Source of the DNA: Unio delphinus
Taxonomy: Eukaryota; Mollusca; Bivalvia; Unionida; Unionidae
Length of the DNA: 64,000 nucleotides
Reading direction: 5' to 3'
Assembly (NCBI GenBank): GCA_029339505.1
Contig: JAQISU010000233.1
Coordinates: forward strand, 6,433,501-6,497,500
How positions within the stretch are numbered: the first letter of the stretch is position 1; the number at the start of each line of letters is the position of its first letter. Shown here piece after piece: positions 13,339-25,209 of this stretch. The position numbers and the translations under genes are program-made. The notes under the pieces are model-generated. The model saw only the letters and a list, made by a program, of their open reading frames with translations, did not search any database and was not told the origin of the DNA.

Positions 13339-14154
13339 AAGAAAACCATGCAGTGCATTAAACTACGTTCTGATCCATGGATCCATGTTACCGTCGCATA
13401 ATGTACCAGTAGATTAGTGTCCAGACTGTTCGTCGTTGTAATTATCGTATATTAACCAAACGATGTTGTTTGTAGCCTGCACGATGCCGTAAAGGGGTAT
13501 GTGCTGTTTGCTGTTTATTTCCACTCACTTCAAGGATCGATGTGCATTTTCGATTTTGTCTAATCATCCTAAACTGTTTTGGCACACGCAAGGTAACATT
13601 TACCTTGTGTTTTTTGTTGTTGTTTGAAATTAAAAACTACCCCCACCTCCTTTGAAAGTACAAGAGATGGCATCCCTCAATGCAAATGGGATTGTAATAT
13701 TGTGTATTGATTTATTCGTGATCATTTAAATGAATATGAACAGTCAATTATGTTTTTGTCAAATGGTGCTATTTCCGGACCAGCTAATTAAATGTTACCT
13801 TCTGAGGGTCATCAAGTACATTTTATGTAGAAACTGGTATGTACCGAAAACTTGTCTCCTTCCTCGTGTCATGCTTAAAGTAATACGATATATATTGCCT
13901 GGCGATCATGCATATGTGACACACCAGAATGTGCGATAATTGACAGACTGGACAGTTTCTAAACTACACACCCAATTATCAACTTGAAATATGATTTCCG
14001 TTTTTGTTTGCATACCTCGTGTCATGCTTTATTCCAGGCCGATATATAATATACAGTGAAAACAATTTAGTTTATTAAATAACAAACGATAAACTTAAAG
14101 CATTGACCCCCATATAATATCAACCCTCTCCCCCTAAATATACGGACACTCAAC

Positions 14155-14351
<197 letters not shown>

Positions 14352-14626
14352 CCCATGACCCCTAAATACACGGCCCCTCTGTTGCAAATGTATTGACCCA
14401 TTTGAAACTCACCAGCAATAGTCCAAAACTGGTTTCGTTGCGACTTTTTTTTTTTATCAGTGGTTACGAATCGTATATTCAAATTGTAAAAGAGATTTTT
14501 AAAATTCTGCCACTTTTAAGTCTTTCGAACTATTTCCACGCTTTACATATATCGATATATTTTATATATCTTGTCCATTCAGCTTTTTTCAAATGAAAAA
14601 ACACCCCACCACCACCCTTGAACGTG

Positions 14627-14947
14627 CGCGCGTGTGTGTTTGTGTGTATTAGCGGACTTTAACGAAGCTTTAGCAATTCATATCGTTACGATGCCGTACA
14701 GTGGTAATCCATACGCATGTCTAACACTGGGGAATCAAGCTGCAGACACCTGAGATCACGTTCCACACAGTCCCATTGTCCTGACATCAGACCGACCAGT
14801 CCTTACGACAAGCTCTTAATGCTGAGCGCCAAGGAGGCAGCTGTTATTACTATTTTAATGTCTTAACTATAACTCTCTGTCGGGGTTCGAACGCGCTATC
14901 CCCGCATCAGAGGCGGATACTCGAACCACTTAGGCCACCGGATCAGT
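14627..14947 (-). mobile_element. tRNA-derived SINE, family 1
   Basis: Reverse-read GT-rich tail, body with CTGACATCAGACCGACCAGT, and a head with GGGGTTCGAACGC (B box, reverse complement) and CACTTAGGCCACCGG. Confidence 0.83.
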
Positions 14948-15400
14948 CCCCTTAAGGGAAAAAGAGATTTAGTACCTCAGTGCAAATGCACTTACAATAT
15001 TGCATCTTTGTTTATTTGTGAGTCATTTTAACTGAATATAAACAATTACAGTTTTTCAAATGGTGGTATCTGCGGACACTGTCCACTGTAGAAAAGCTAA
15101 TTAAATTGTACCTTTCAGGTTGGTTGTCAGGGTCATCAAGTACATTTTATGTACAAATATGTATATACCGAAAACTTGTATCCCTCCTCATGTGATGCTG
15201 TAAGTAACGCGATATTTTGCCTTGCGAACGGGCATATGTGACACATCGTAATGTACGATGTTTGCAAACTGGACAGTTTCCAAACTACACACCCAACCAT
15301 CAACTTAAAATAGCATTTCCTTTTTTGTTTGCATGCCTCGTGTCATGCCTTAAGCCAGACCTATTTGTAACATACACCGAACGCAATTTATTATATTAAA

Positions 15401-15999
15401 TAACAAATAATAACTTCAAGCATATAAAACAAACAAAGACACCACGAAACAAAGTAAATGAGAAGAAAGGAAGGAAAAACATTTATGAATGATATGGACG
15501 CCCGCAAATAACGGTTGCAAAGTACAGTGTCATTCACACCATGTCCTTGAAGATACCAAATAACTAAAACAAAATTCTGGTCAACTTTTATACTTCTATC
15601 AAGTAGAGCAGTAAACAAAATACGGTCCATAAATTAAATAATAACAACTACCTGCTAAAACACAAGCACCGTGGGCAAGGGATAGGTTATCAAGTTAACA
15701 TTGTTTTACATCCGAAATAAAAGGTTATAGATTTATCGAGTCTCGACTCAACAAATTCTTCTTAACTGTGCACGATTCTCTTCATACACGAAACCAAGCA
15801 AGTAACTAAGTGTAGCCCATAAATGAAAACTATAAAACCTGCAACATCTGTGTCAGGTCATTCATTGTTACTGAACAATAATTATATTTCAAATATGCAA
15901 GACTACAAAGATAATAGATTCTTGTCCATTAATAATAATTACATATTTGTTCTAAGAGCTTATCGGCTTAAAAATGTAGCAAATTTACCAAGCTTTTGC
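15401..15999. other. Unassigned sequence
   Basis: Nothing recognisable; AT-rich. Confidence 0.5.
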
Positions 16000-16184
16000 A
16001 TATCCTATATTATTAGCTGTTGTGTATTTCAAATTGTTAGCTGTTGTGTTTTCAAAATTGTTAGGTGTTTTATATCCTAAATCGTTAGCTGTTGTATATC
16101 TAAAATTGTAAGCTGTTATAGATCATACATTGTTAGCTGTCGTATATCCTAAATTGTTAGCTGTTGTATATCCTAAATTGTTAG
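16000..16184. repeat. Minisatellite with 24-bp unit
   Basis: About seven units of TATATCCTAAATTGTTAGCT + GTTG. The unit is eight codons long, which explains the open frame that crosses it. Confidence 0.93.
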
Positions 16185-17051
16185 AGGCTCCATTTTCGGC
16201 CATCTCAATTTACGACCAGCTATCGCAGTGAGAATACCAGCTGATACTACCTGTAAGTTAGAATATCTAGTTATTTATGTATAAGTAGTATGAAGCATAC
16301 ATGTATGATACAAGATAAATAGAATACGCATTGCATTTTACAGAGAAAAACACCTACAGTTTATATCACATTTACACAGTCCTGGACAAAAATGTTTGAA
16401 TAAGAAATGTTCAAAATGTATTTCTCTACCATCTGCTTTGGATAATCCAATTGGTTATCACCCTCTTTAAAACTTAAAAGTTTATTGACCGTTTTACATT
16501 TGACACATATTGCTTCTTTTTTTTATATCAATAGTTTCCTGAATTCAGCGGTAAGAAAATGCTTGTGATCCCTATGATTTACGATGTCTTTCAAAGATGT
16601 TTGCCCTAGTTAGAGTGATTAGATTAGAACTCGTCCACATACCTTTGAATTCATTATGTATAGGTGAATACACATCGATTTCATTCTATGTGACTATAAG
16701 TTCTGTTATATTTTTGTGATTTTGTATCATTTATTTTGGTAGATATATTCGTTATCTATTTACAATAATTGTTCAACAGCGTAACCATGGATACGAGTCA
16801 GTAAAGGAATGAACGGAGCAGGTAACCTGTCACTAAAGGTTCCGTATATTGCTAATTATAATTCGTATACATGATCCTAATCAGAGGTGACAGCATGTTT
16901 TTCCCAGTCTTTTAAATAAATGTTTTATGTCAGTAAGCTGTTGCAGATATCGTGTCTTATTATCGACCAGGTTTAATTCCAATCCGTAAGAAGTTTATTT
17001 GCGGGAGGGAACGTATCTATAAAGAGAAATAGTATAATCACCTGCACTCTT

Positions 17052-17291
17052 CCGGTAACCTGGGTGGTTAGAGTGTCCGTCTCTGATGCGAAAGATCACA
17101 GGTTCGAACCAGCGTTAGGACTGGTCGGCCTGGTGTCCGGGTATATGTAACTGGGTGGGACATGATCCAACATGTCTGAGGCATGATGTCCCAATACTAG
17201 ACATCACTATAAATTGCCACGCTGCAGACACTGTTGTGATATGTCTCAAATTAGTATAGCTACGTTACAAATTCAAATGACACGCACGCAT
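17052..17291 (+). mobile_element. tRNA-derived SINE, family 1, internally deleted
   Basis: The head has GGGTGGTTAGAGTGTCCG and AGGTTCGAACC. The segment between the B box and GCGTTAGGACTGGTCGGCCT is missing compared with the copies at 9270 and 19344. The tail is degraded (CACGCACGCA). Confidence 0.85.
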
Positions 17292-17850
17292 TATCTGCAT
17301 TGACACTGAGTAGGTAGGTATAAGGTTGTGTTGGTGTTCTTATTTCTTGCTTTTCATTTTTTGTATTTTTAAACTGTTCTAAAGGTTAATAAACCCTGCT
17401 TATTAAGGGTCGTGAACTCTATTCAGAAGGTCAATACACTATACTTTTTATTTGCAAGAAAAGAAACAGAAAAACAGGTAAGCTGGGCTTATTCTAAAAC
17501 ACCTCCTCTTGCAAATGAATTCAAATAAAAATATGCATAATATATACCTCTATCCTGCTACAGCACATAAATCAATCGGATAAGCCTCTGCCTTTTTTGT
17601 CAAGAAATATACTTCTGATAAATGAGGAGCATTGATTGTTTAATTCGCCCTGTATGTCTAGGTAAACAAGCAATCAATACCAAAAATCTGAGGTTAGAAG
17701 TAGCACGCAACCTAATATTTGGTTCATGAACGTTTGTAGACCGACATATGTTAAGATATGCAAAATAAAAGATAAACTGACAATTTACATTTTAAATATT
17801 ATTTTCAATTAATCAGTTATTATTATTTAAACGACTAGTATGTTGTCACA
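17292..17850. other. Unassigned sequence
   Basis: No gene or element seen. Confidence 0.5.
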
Positions 17851-17853
17851 GAA

Positions 17854-18058
17854 TGCCGTCCAGTGAATGCTATGAATGAAATTCAAAGTGGCGGTTTCGA
17901 TCCATGGCTCGATCGGAACACAGAGGGCCTTTTCAGTCAAGTCGATAAAGACATATCGGATGTCATTCGTCGCCATAGAGAACAATATTTTGAAGTACAT
18001 TTGTTCGTACGAAACAATATGGCGGTAGAAGAAGACAAAGTCACAACCAGAACTACCT
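17854..18058 (+). other. Weak candidate coding exon
   Basis: A GC-richer open stretch of about 68 codons follows TTGTCACAG and ends at a possible donor (ACCT|GTAACT). It encodes GGFDPWLDRN and KDISDVIRRHREQYF, with a mixed, protein-like composition unlike the surrounding low-complexity frames. I recognise no family. It could be an isolated exon, a fragment of an old element, or chance. Confidence 0.2.
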
Positions 18059-19343
18059 GTAACTTTGTAGTCGCAATATATGTAATACTTTCCGCAAGAC
18101 TCTAATCACCAAACACATACGATTGATGTGCATTCCTAACACTTCTTAGGTTATTTCACAACATGACGGAAATAGACAAGTGATGTTCCGATTGATCCGA
18201 GAGGATTCTTTTCGCGAAGAAAGTCAGGATACTAGCGCTGGCAGAAAATGTGCTATGTTTGGCTGCTTATCTAAAGAAACAGCGTTATAAATAAACGCTA
18301 CTATGAATTGCTTTATGGTCTAATTTTATTATGGTACGTTAAACAAATAATGCACCCTTACATGTTCGTACCAATTAATATGGTAGTGATTTAGTTCTTC
18401 CCGTGAGGAAGGAATTATGCCACATCCCCACGGGCGTTTATGCATACATAGTATGCTATTTAATTTGGTCATCATGTCGCACCCCTATAAGGCGCTATCG
18501 ACATGAATGAAAGACCTAGGTGAGTGGGAATAGAACAGCCTCGCACTCAACCCTATCAACCAATCGGAGGATGCAGAGCTAGAAGTGCAATGGCACCAAA
18601 TGGTGACTAGTGAAAAATGGTTTCCACTTCTAGTCATGTGTTGGTGTTGGAGTCCGGCAGCGGAGAAGGAGGAAAAGGATCTGTGAACTGACACGTTGAT
18701 GTCGTTATTGTTGCACGCCCTAGCCTTATCAAATCGAGTCCAGTTGTTGCTAGTGGACACCCTATACCGATATTGTGCAAGCCACCTGTGCAATTGAGTA
18801 AATCTTTCAAGTTATATTTTTTCCTAACATCCTAATATTCCAATTTTTGTCTAGTACAGAGTGTACATTTGGTGTTTTCCCTATTAATTTTGTAAACTAG
18901 GTATGTCAAGTGACATGTGTAGGTTGGTCAATGTCAGGTACTCACTTTCAACCTCTTCCTCAAAATACAAATGTTAAATAAATGGGGTTTAAGTGTAAAG
19001 ATTGACAAAGATTGTCAGAGTTCAATTATAAAATATCTATTTCTTTAAAATCTAAATCTGGGATAATTTTGCTAATTAGAGAAACATAATCTAATATCTT
19101 TTCTCTAATGTCATAATCATTTTCAAAATCTAAAACTAATTGGAAGTTCTGTTAATAATCATTTAATTAATTTGCAAAAACACAACTGCTTCTCACTAGA
19201 CTTAAACCAAAATGATTAATGTCCTTAAGGTCATGGGGTGAGTGTACTGTAAAGATTCTGCTTGTATTGCTTTGGAAGGAAAGTGGAACACAGTCCCTAC
19301 TACATTAACCCAACATAACGCTTCATCCTGTTAGAATGTCTAT
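18059..19343. other. Unassigned sequence
   Basis: A GC-richer patch at 18470-18800 holds a minus-strand open frame with no recognisable domain; not called as a gene. Confidence 0.4.
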
Positions 19344-19577
19344 CGCTATGGTGGTATAGTGGTCAGAGCGTCCGCCTCGGATCCGTGAGGTCGCAGGTTC
19401 AAACCCTGGCCGAGTCATAACAAAAGACTTACATCAATGGTCTCGATAGGCACTCAGCATTAAGAGGTTAGTGTTAAGACTGGTATGCCTGGTGTCAGGA
19501 TAATGTGACTGGGTGTGACATTATACTACATGTCTGCGACATGATGCCCCGGTGTTAGACAACATAATAAACAGCCA
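19344..19577 (+). mobile_element. tRNA-derived SINE, family 1, best-preserved head
   Basis: The A-box region (GGTATAGTGGTCAGAGCG) and the B box (GGTTCAAACCC) are intact and spaced as in a tRNA. The body runs to AAACAGCCACG, and the CA tail is lost. Confidence 0.88.
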
Positions 19578-20294
19578 CGATTTTCCTTCTACAAGATCGA
19601 AATGCATCGAAGGAACTAAAAACGGGTGCTATACCAACACGTGTTATACGCAAGAGTAATGTTAAGAAGAACGAATAGGCTTGTTTAACAGAATCAACAA
19701 ATTAAAATAATGAATGATCTTAACAATATATCACGGCATAAATATATCACGGCATAACCCATTCTATCTGATATCCTACCCCAAATATATACATACATAT
19801 TCATTTTGAATGAATATCCAGCCATCGGATATTCATCGAAAACTTTTGTGATGGACAATCATCATTTTCAGACGTGAGGCCCATCTTTTACAAAGATTTT
19901 TTTAACATATCCAAAAAAATTACTTATATACACTTATCAAAAGATTGCTAACCTTGTTCAAATAGGTTCTAAAAATAACTGTGAGTAGTGTAGATAATAT
20001 TAATTTCCTTGAAAGACTAAATGATTGACCTAGTACGCTTCCTCGTTGATTACGTAATATGTAATCAGTACAAAGCGGAAGTTTCATATACCTCTTCAAA
20101 ATGAATGATGAGCTAATCAAAACTACGTGGTGGGGGAGTCGTTATTTTCATATATTCTCATGGATATTCTAAACACCCAAAGATTGAAAGCTAATTGTTG
20201 AAAGTTTCTTTCACGATGGCAAGCCCAAAATTTGAGTTTACTTTGAAAGGAAATTACACGAAGAAGACACATCTCTATCTTCTGTCGACTTCCA

Positions 20295-20295
<1 letters not shown>
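19578..20295. other. Unassigned sequence
   Basis: Nothing recognisable apart from a small tandem duplication of ATATATCACGGCATAA at 19726-19757. Confidence 0.5.

Positions 20296-20328
<33 letters not shown>
20296..20328. repeat. (GT)n microsatellite
   Basis: About 33 bases of TG repeats. Confidence 0.93.
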
Positions 20329-20329
<1 letters not shown>

Positions 20330-20769
20330 ACCTATAACGAGGAATCTTAGGTTAGTATATTTACCCAAATGAAGACATCTTTATCATTTAAGAACATACA
20401 GTCTCAATGTCCGGACTTAATTCAGTTTTGTTACTGTAAGTCTCCTGAAAGAACAGAGATAAAGGTTGTAAATTTATTTCACACGGTGTAAGGACTCTGT
20501 CCGGGATGGTTTGATACTTTAAAATACGGTGACTCGATTTTTCACGAAAAGAAAATAATTTAAAAAAATCGAGCATTTATCAAAATCGATGCGAAAAAAA
20601 TTGATCCAATGTTCACCCACGCAGGTATAAGAAAGCAACACCGAGAATGCAAGTTCAAAGCAATTTTGCACGAAAACGCAAGTACCCGCAAAAAATCGCA
20701 ACTTCAATAACTAGGACACCAATTCTCATTATAAAAATGTACATACCGTCTGTACTCACTTATAAAAAG

Positions 20770-20850
20770 AGTACAACTGAAAACTGTACATACCCAGATC
20801 TGTTGGCACATGATGCGTCGACAGAAATGGATCTATTGTGTTTCGTTAAG
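20770..20850 (+). mobile_element. Two-hairpin dispersed repeat, partial copy
   Basis: TGTACATACCCAGATCTGT, then a 17-base loop (20804-20820, core GCACATGATGC), then ACAGAAATGGATCTATTGTG. The stem-closing pair TGT/ACA replaces the TGC/GCA of other copies. Confidence 0.6.
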
Positions 20851-21146
20851 AGAGTATTACAACATAGACTCTGATTTCAATGAGAACGACGTATTTTGAT
20901 AACCTGTGATATAATGATACTTCATATACTGATCCTTCCAAAAATTAACGAATTTAATGACAAAAGGAACAATTTAACAATTCCACCCGTCTATGTTAAC
21001 ATGGAAACATTGTGTAATCCTTCTGCTTCGAGTCCGCACCGGGGGGGATTGGACGGGGTCAGTCGACCCTCCGTTTTTAAATTACAATTACCAATATTTC
21101 TGCTGACGTCTATGAAGCGTGTTTAGGTCGGCGCTTTGGTTAGGAT

Positions 21147-21599
21147 TAGGGCATAACCGATTAGCATTTTTCTACCGATTTCCGATTCCGGATTTTGGGC
21201 ATGAAATTTTTCCGATTCCGGATACGATTCGATTAATCGGAAATGCCAAATCCGTATTTTTTTTTCTAAAAAAATTTCGTCCTCCGTATCCGGTATCTGG
21301 TTTTGCCGTGTCTAGCATGTTACTTAGTACTTTACCATATCCGGTTTTCATCCGTCGGTTCAAATAGATTATCTCACAGCGTGGTTGTGTTGACCATATT
21401 GGACTTTTCTGACTTCTTATTTAACTTTATTAACGCACTATTGAATGACGCGCAGTGTTAGACACGGTGCTATAGAAATTCAACTTTATTATTTTTATTA
21501 TCCGAATCGATCGTTCCTGCCTTGTCCGACTCCAATTAATCGGAAGTTCATACTATCCGATGGAATCCGATTTCCGGATCAAAAGTCGGTTATGCCCTA
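21147..21599. mobile_element. hAT-type MITE, 453 bp, copy 1
   Basis: Terminal inverted repeats TAGGGCATAACCGA / TCGGTTATGCCCTA, flanked by an 8-bp direct repeat with one mismatch (GTTAGGAT 21139-21146, GTTAAGAT 21600-21607). Internal text repeats CCGATTCCGG motifs. No transposase. Terminal TAGGG and 8-bp duplications fit the hAT superfamily. Confidence 0.87.
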
Positions 21600-21640
21600 G
21601 TTAAGATGTCCCTACTTACACGAGTCTTATTGAAACTCGT

Positions 21641-21833
21641 CTGACCATGTGGGATTTGCGTATCCAAATTTGACAATGTGGAATTTGCGTATCCTAATTT
21701 GACCCGGTGGGAGTTGCATATTCTAATTTGACCCGGTGGGATTTGTGTATCATAATTTGACCCGGTGGGATTTGCGTATCCGAATTTGACCTGGTGGGAT
21801 TTGCATATCCGAATTTGACCCGGTGCGATTTAA
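21641..21833. repeat. Minisatellite with 29-bp unit
   Basis: About 6.6 units of GACCCGGTGGGATTTGCGTA + TCCGAATTT, starting 33 bases after the MITE's right target duplication. Confidence 0.95.
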
Positions 21834-23188
21834 GGCCCTGTGAAATAAATATTAAAACAGATACTGACCAGTGATATCCTTTCAGAATAAAAGTTGCTTT
21901 ATAAAACTCGCATCGTTGCATGATTTTTTTTCATTCCTTTTCAACAGCTTAAACACAATTGGTCGATGACTAAATATGAAACATTCGCTTTAAATTTCTG
22001 GAAGATAAAGAGTTCCTAATAAAAACATTTAAAATTGAATCCATACACTTTTGTATCAAATCCCTATTTTATACACAAACTACGTGTATATCAGTTTTAA
22101 CGAGTACAAATGTCAGTCACAAGTGGATTTTTAAAAAAAAATCTATACGGATACGTATAAAATGTTCTATAATTATGTAAACTGGCATATTTTGCTATTT
22201 TGAATTTGTTAATAACCTTTGCTTTTAATTACACATATCACCTACAGGGTAATGGCTCGCAAAAGTTACACATTGGTGCCTTCGGGAAACGTCGCCTCCT
22301 CGTATACTGTGCCAATGATGTAACATCCACTATGTACGTGCCTCGCGTCTGACTCATTTACGATGACTGTCGATAAATGATAGTAGCTCCCCGAATGTAA
22401 TCTCCAACAGAAGCCGACTATACACCACTGCACTACCTATCGTTTACTCATTTATTCGTTTACAAAACACATTTAGGTGAGTACATTTTTCGGGACATTA
22501 CGTTAGATTATAATGTATGTAAACTTTAATTATTTTTCAGAAATTTATTGAAAATGACCGGTTGTAAGAGAGAAATTTAAATGATATATATATAAACAAA
22601 CATTGCATACACATCCCGTTTTAATGAAAGCTTACAGAAGATGTCGACGCAATGAAAGGAAAATATTGTTTTACAAATATCACTTTATATTTTTTTAAAG
22701 CTGTTAAAAATTGAAGACACGCACTTTCCCCGATTCAAACTGTGTATTCTCAATCAGGAAAACGCACATCATGTTGTGCATGGTCGTAATGAGTCACTCT
22801 CTGTACCGGATGACTGGAGCCATGAATAACCCTAAGGGCACGCATTAACAACATCGTCTTCACCGTAAGACCAATAAAGGGAAACAAATCACCAAAATTC
22901 CCGAAACCAGCATAATAAAGGAAATTATTATAAGATACTTTGTTACCCGGACGTTTTTAGTGGATTAAATTGCTTATTACTACATTATGCAGTTTCACAC
23001 ACAACGTAACAAAACCGGGTTAAATTTTGTGGGGTGGGTGAGAGGTGGTGTATTGTTGAGAAGTAATCCTCTTGTTCGCTCCTGTAACAAACTGGCGACT
23101 GTCTATCTGTACAGTTATGATTGCTGCGTCGTGCATGATGAAATCAATGATTATACGAGAGAATGCCAAAAGGCGTTATTAAACTTTA
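21834..23188. other. Unassigned sequence
   Basis: A GC-richer patch at 22240-22445 is not recognisable. No gene supported. Confidence 0.45.
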
Positions 23189-23372
23189 GGGTGTTTGTGC
23201 GTGTGCGACTTGGATTTGTAAAGTAGCTTCAGTAATTTAGTGACCATATCGCTACGTCTGCAGTGGCAGTTTAGTTACAACTAGCGCTGAGGACATCATG
23301 ATACAGACATGTAGCAAGTTGTACCAACCAGTCACATGTCCCGACACCAGGCCGATCGGCCCCATTATTCGA
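23189..23372 (-). mobile_element. tRNA-derived SINE, family 1, 3' half only
   Basis: Reverse-read degenerate GT tail, ATATCGCTACG, and the body up to CGACACCAGGCCGATCGGCC. The tRNA head is missing. Confidence 0.8.
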
Positions 23373-23479
23373 TAGCTACGATTCCGATGTGGTAACCCTG
23401 TATATTGAGCTGATATATCCGTGTGTCGGGTCTATGGATTTCCTTGGATGCGGCGGTAAGCCACCGCAACCAGTTAAAA

Positions 23480-23540
23480 GTTCGTTAAAAAAATTAAAGA
23501 ATGTCCAAAATTTAGTTTTAAAAAAATTAAAGAATGTCCA
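23480..23540. repeat. Short tandem duplication
   Basis: TTAAAAAAATTAAAGAATGT recurs about 36 bases later. Confidence 0.85.
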
Positions 23541-25209
23541 TACATGATTGAACCAGGGGAGCATACAAACCGAATGGACTCGAATGAGCAATGTCTACTG
23601 CCAATCCGTGTTGTATATCAATACATTTCACTCAAATATACCTATAACTGCTATTTTCGATGTTAAACTTGCCATCATTTTTAAATCAACTGCCTCCATT
23701 TTTCGGCCGATTTACAATCCACAACCCAATAAACAGGTATTGTGCTACTTAACCAACCATTTCCTAGACATTTCAACTTTTTTTTGGGGGGGGGGGGGCA
23801 GAGAGAGAGAGAGAGATTGTCTCTAAAAGTTTGGAAGAAAATACAAATAAAAAATTACCCGCATACTTGAAACAAGAGTTGCATCATGTTACCCGCCAAG
23901 CGTGTTAAAATTATGATATCCCCTATGGCATGTAAAAAGCAAAATTGCAAAAAATAAATAAAGACACCCCTACCTTGTCAACTCTGACCATCAAATATAA
24001 ACAAAAAAGGTGTATGCAAGTTAGTTACAACTAAACATTTACTTTTATTCCGACGTGGGATAATTGGATGGACACGATATGAACGCAAAAGTACCAGTGG
24101 TATCAAATCTACCACGTGTTTGACAAATTGAGACTTCAATGTACGTGTGCGTCTAAAGAGAGGCAGATTAAAGGTAATAGACACAAGAATGTACAAAAAT
24201 AGTCGCAACAAAAAAGTCGCAACAGGGGCGACGAGGTAGATAATTTCTAAGACAAAGTCAAATGACATCTTCATTAAATTTATTCAATTTCATCTTACAT
24301 ATACAAGAAATAAGTTAATATTCTTTTCATAAATTATGGTCACATCAATGCAACCAGGTGACCTAAAATAGTTTATAACACATAAATATAAACATTTCCT
24401 CCAAAAGTTTTATTAAAATTGACACCAATAATAAATTATGGTGGAGACTCTCCAACAGTCTGTGAGAAAAGAAAGAGCTGCCAAAAATAATAAATTAAAT
24501 ATTAATATTCTCAAGCAATGAAATGAAACTGTTTAAAATTGAACTCCTTGGTACTTTTTAATTTACCAAGAAATTGTGCCATAAATATAATTGAAAATTT
24601 GAAGAAGTGAAGTTTTTGCATCAGAAGACGAATATATTAAAATGCAGCAGAAACTAAATATTTTTCTAAATGGATTTACATGCAATAGAGTCTCGAGATC
24701 AAAACTGCCAACTAAACTGTAAAATCACAACAGCATATTGCAACATGAAAAAATTTACAACTCCCTGAAAAATGAATAACAAGGAAAACAATGGCCTCTA
24801 ATCCTTTCATCCCAAGTTCTGAATGACAATAGAAAGAAAAAAACTAAATGTGTGAATCTAACTTCAACTTTCGTTTATAATATTTTTTAAAAACTTTTCA
24901 GTACTCTTTCAAGTAACCAATTACTTGTAAAGTTTCTGAATCTTTTCCCCAAAAATGTATGTGGCCGAGAAAATTTACATCCATAATATTTTTTTCATCA
25001 ATATTTAAAGACTTCTTCTAATCAACTCTTAAGTTGTAAACTCCATTTATCAGAAGAGAAAAATAGCTTTGTAAAAAAAAAAATGTGGCAAGACAACTTT
25101 GGCAAGATCTGAGTATAACTTGGAAGTCTTTCATTTTTTAAATAGAAACTTTATAAATGAAATTTTTGGCATACATCTTGCTCTCACAAAAATGCAGTAA
25201 AGAAATGAT
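23541..25209. other. AT-rich region, possibly the distal 3' UTR of the CDK inhibitor
   Basis: A G-run and short GA tract at 23787-23817. From 24280 upward the composition matches the proposed 3' UTR, with AATAAA (minus) at 24284-24279. No coding frame recognised. Confidence 0.4.

Noticed and set aside
18485..18793. Minus-strand open frame of about 100 codons
   Set aside because: GC-richer than the surroundings, but no domain, splice context or homologue recognised.
19344..19420. A functional tRNA gene
   Set aside because: A and B boxes are present, but no paired acceptor stem is seen and the sequence continues into a SINE body shared by many copies.
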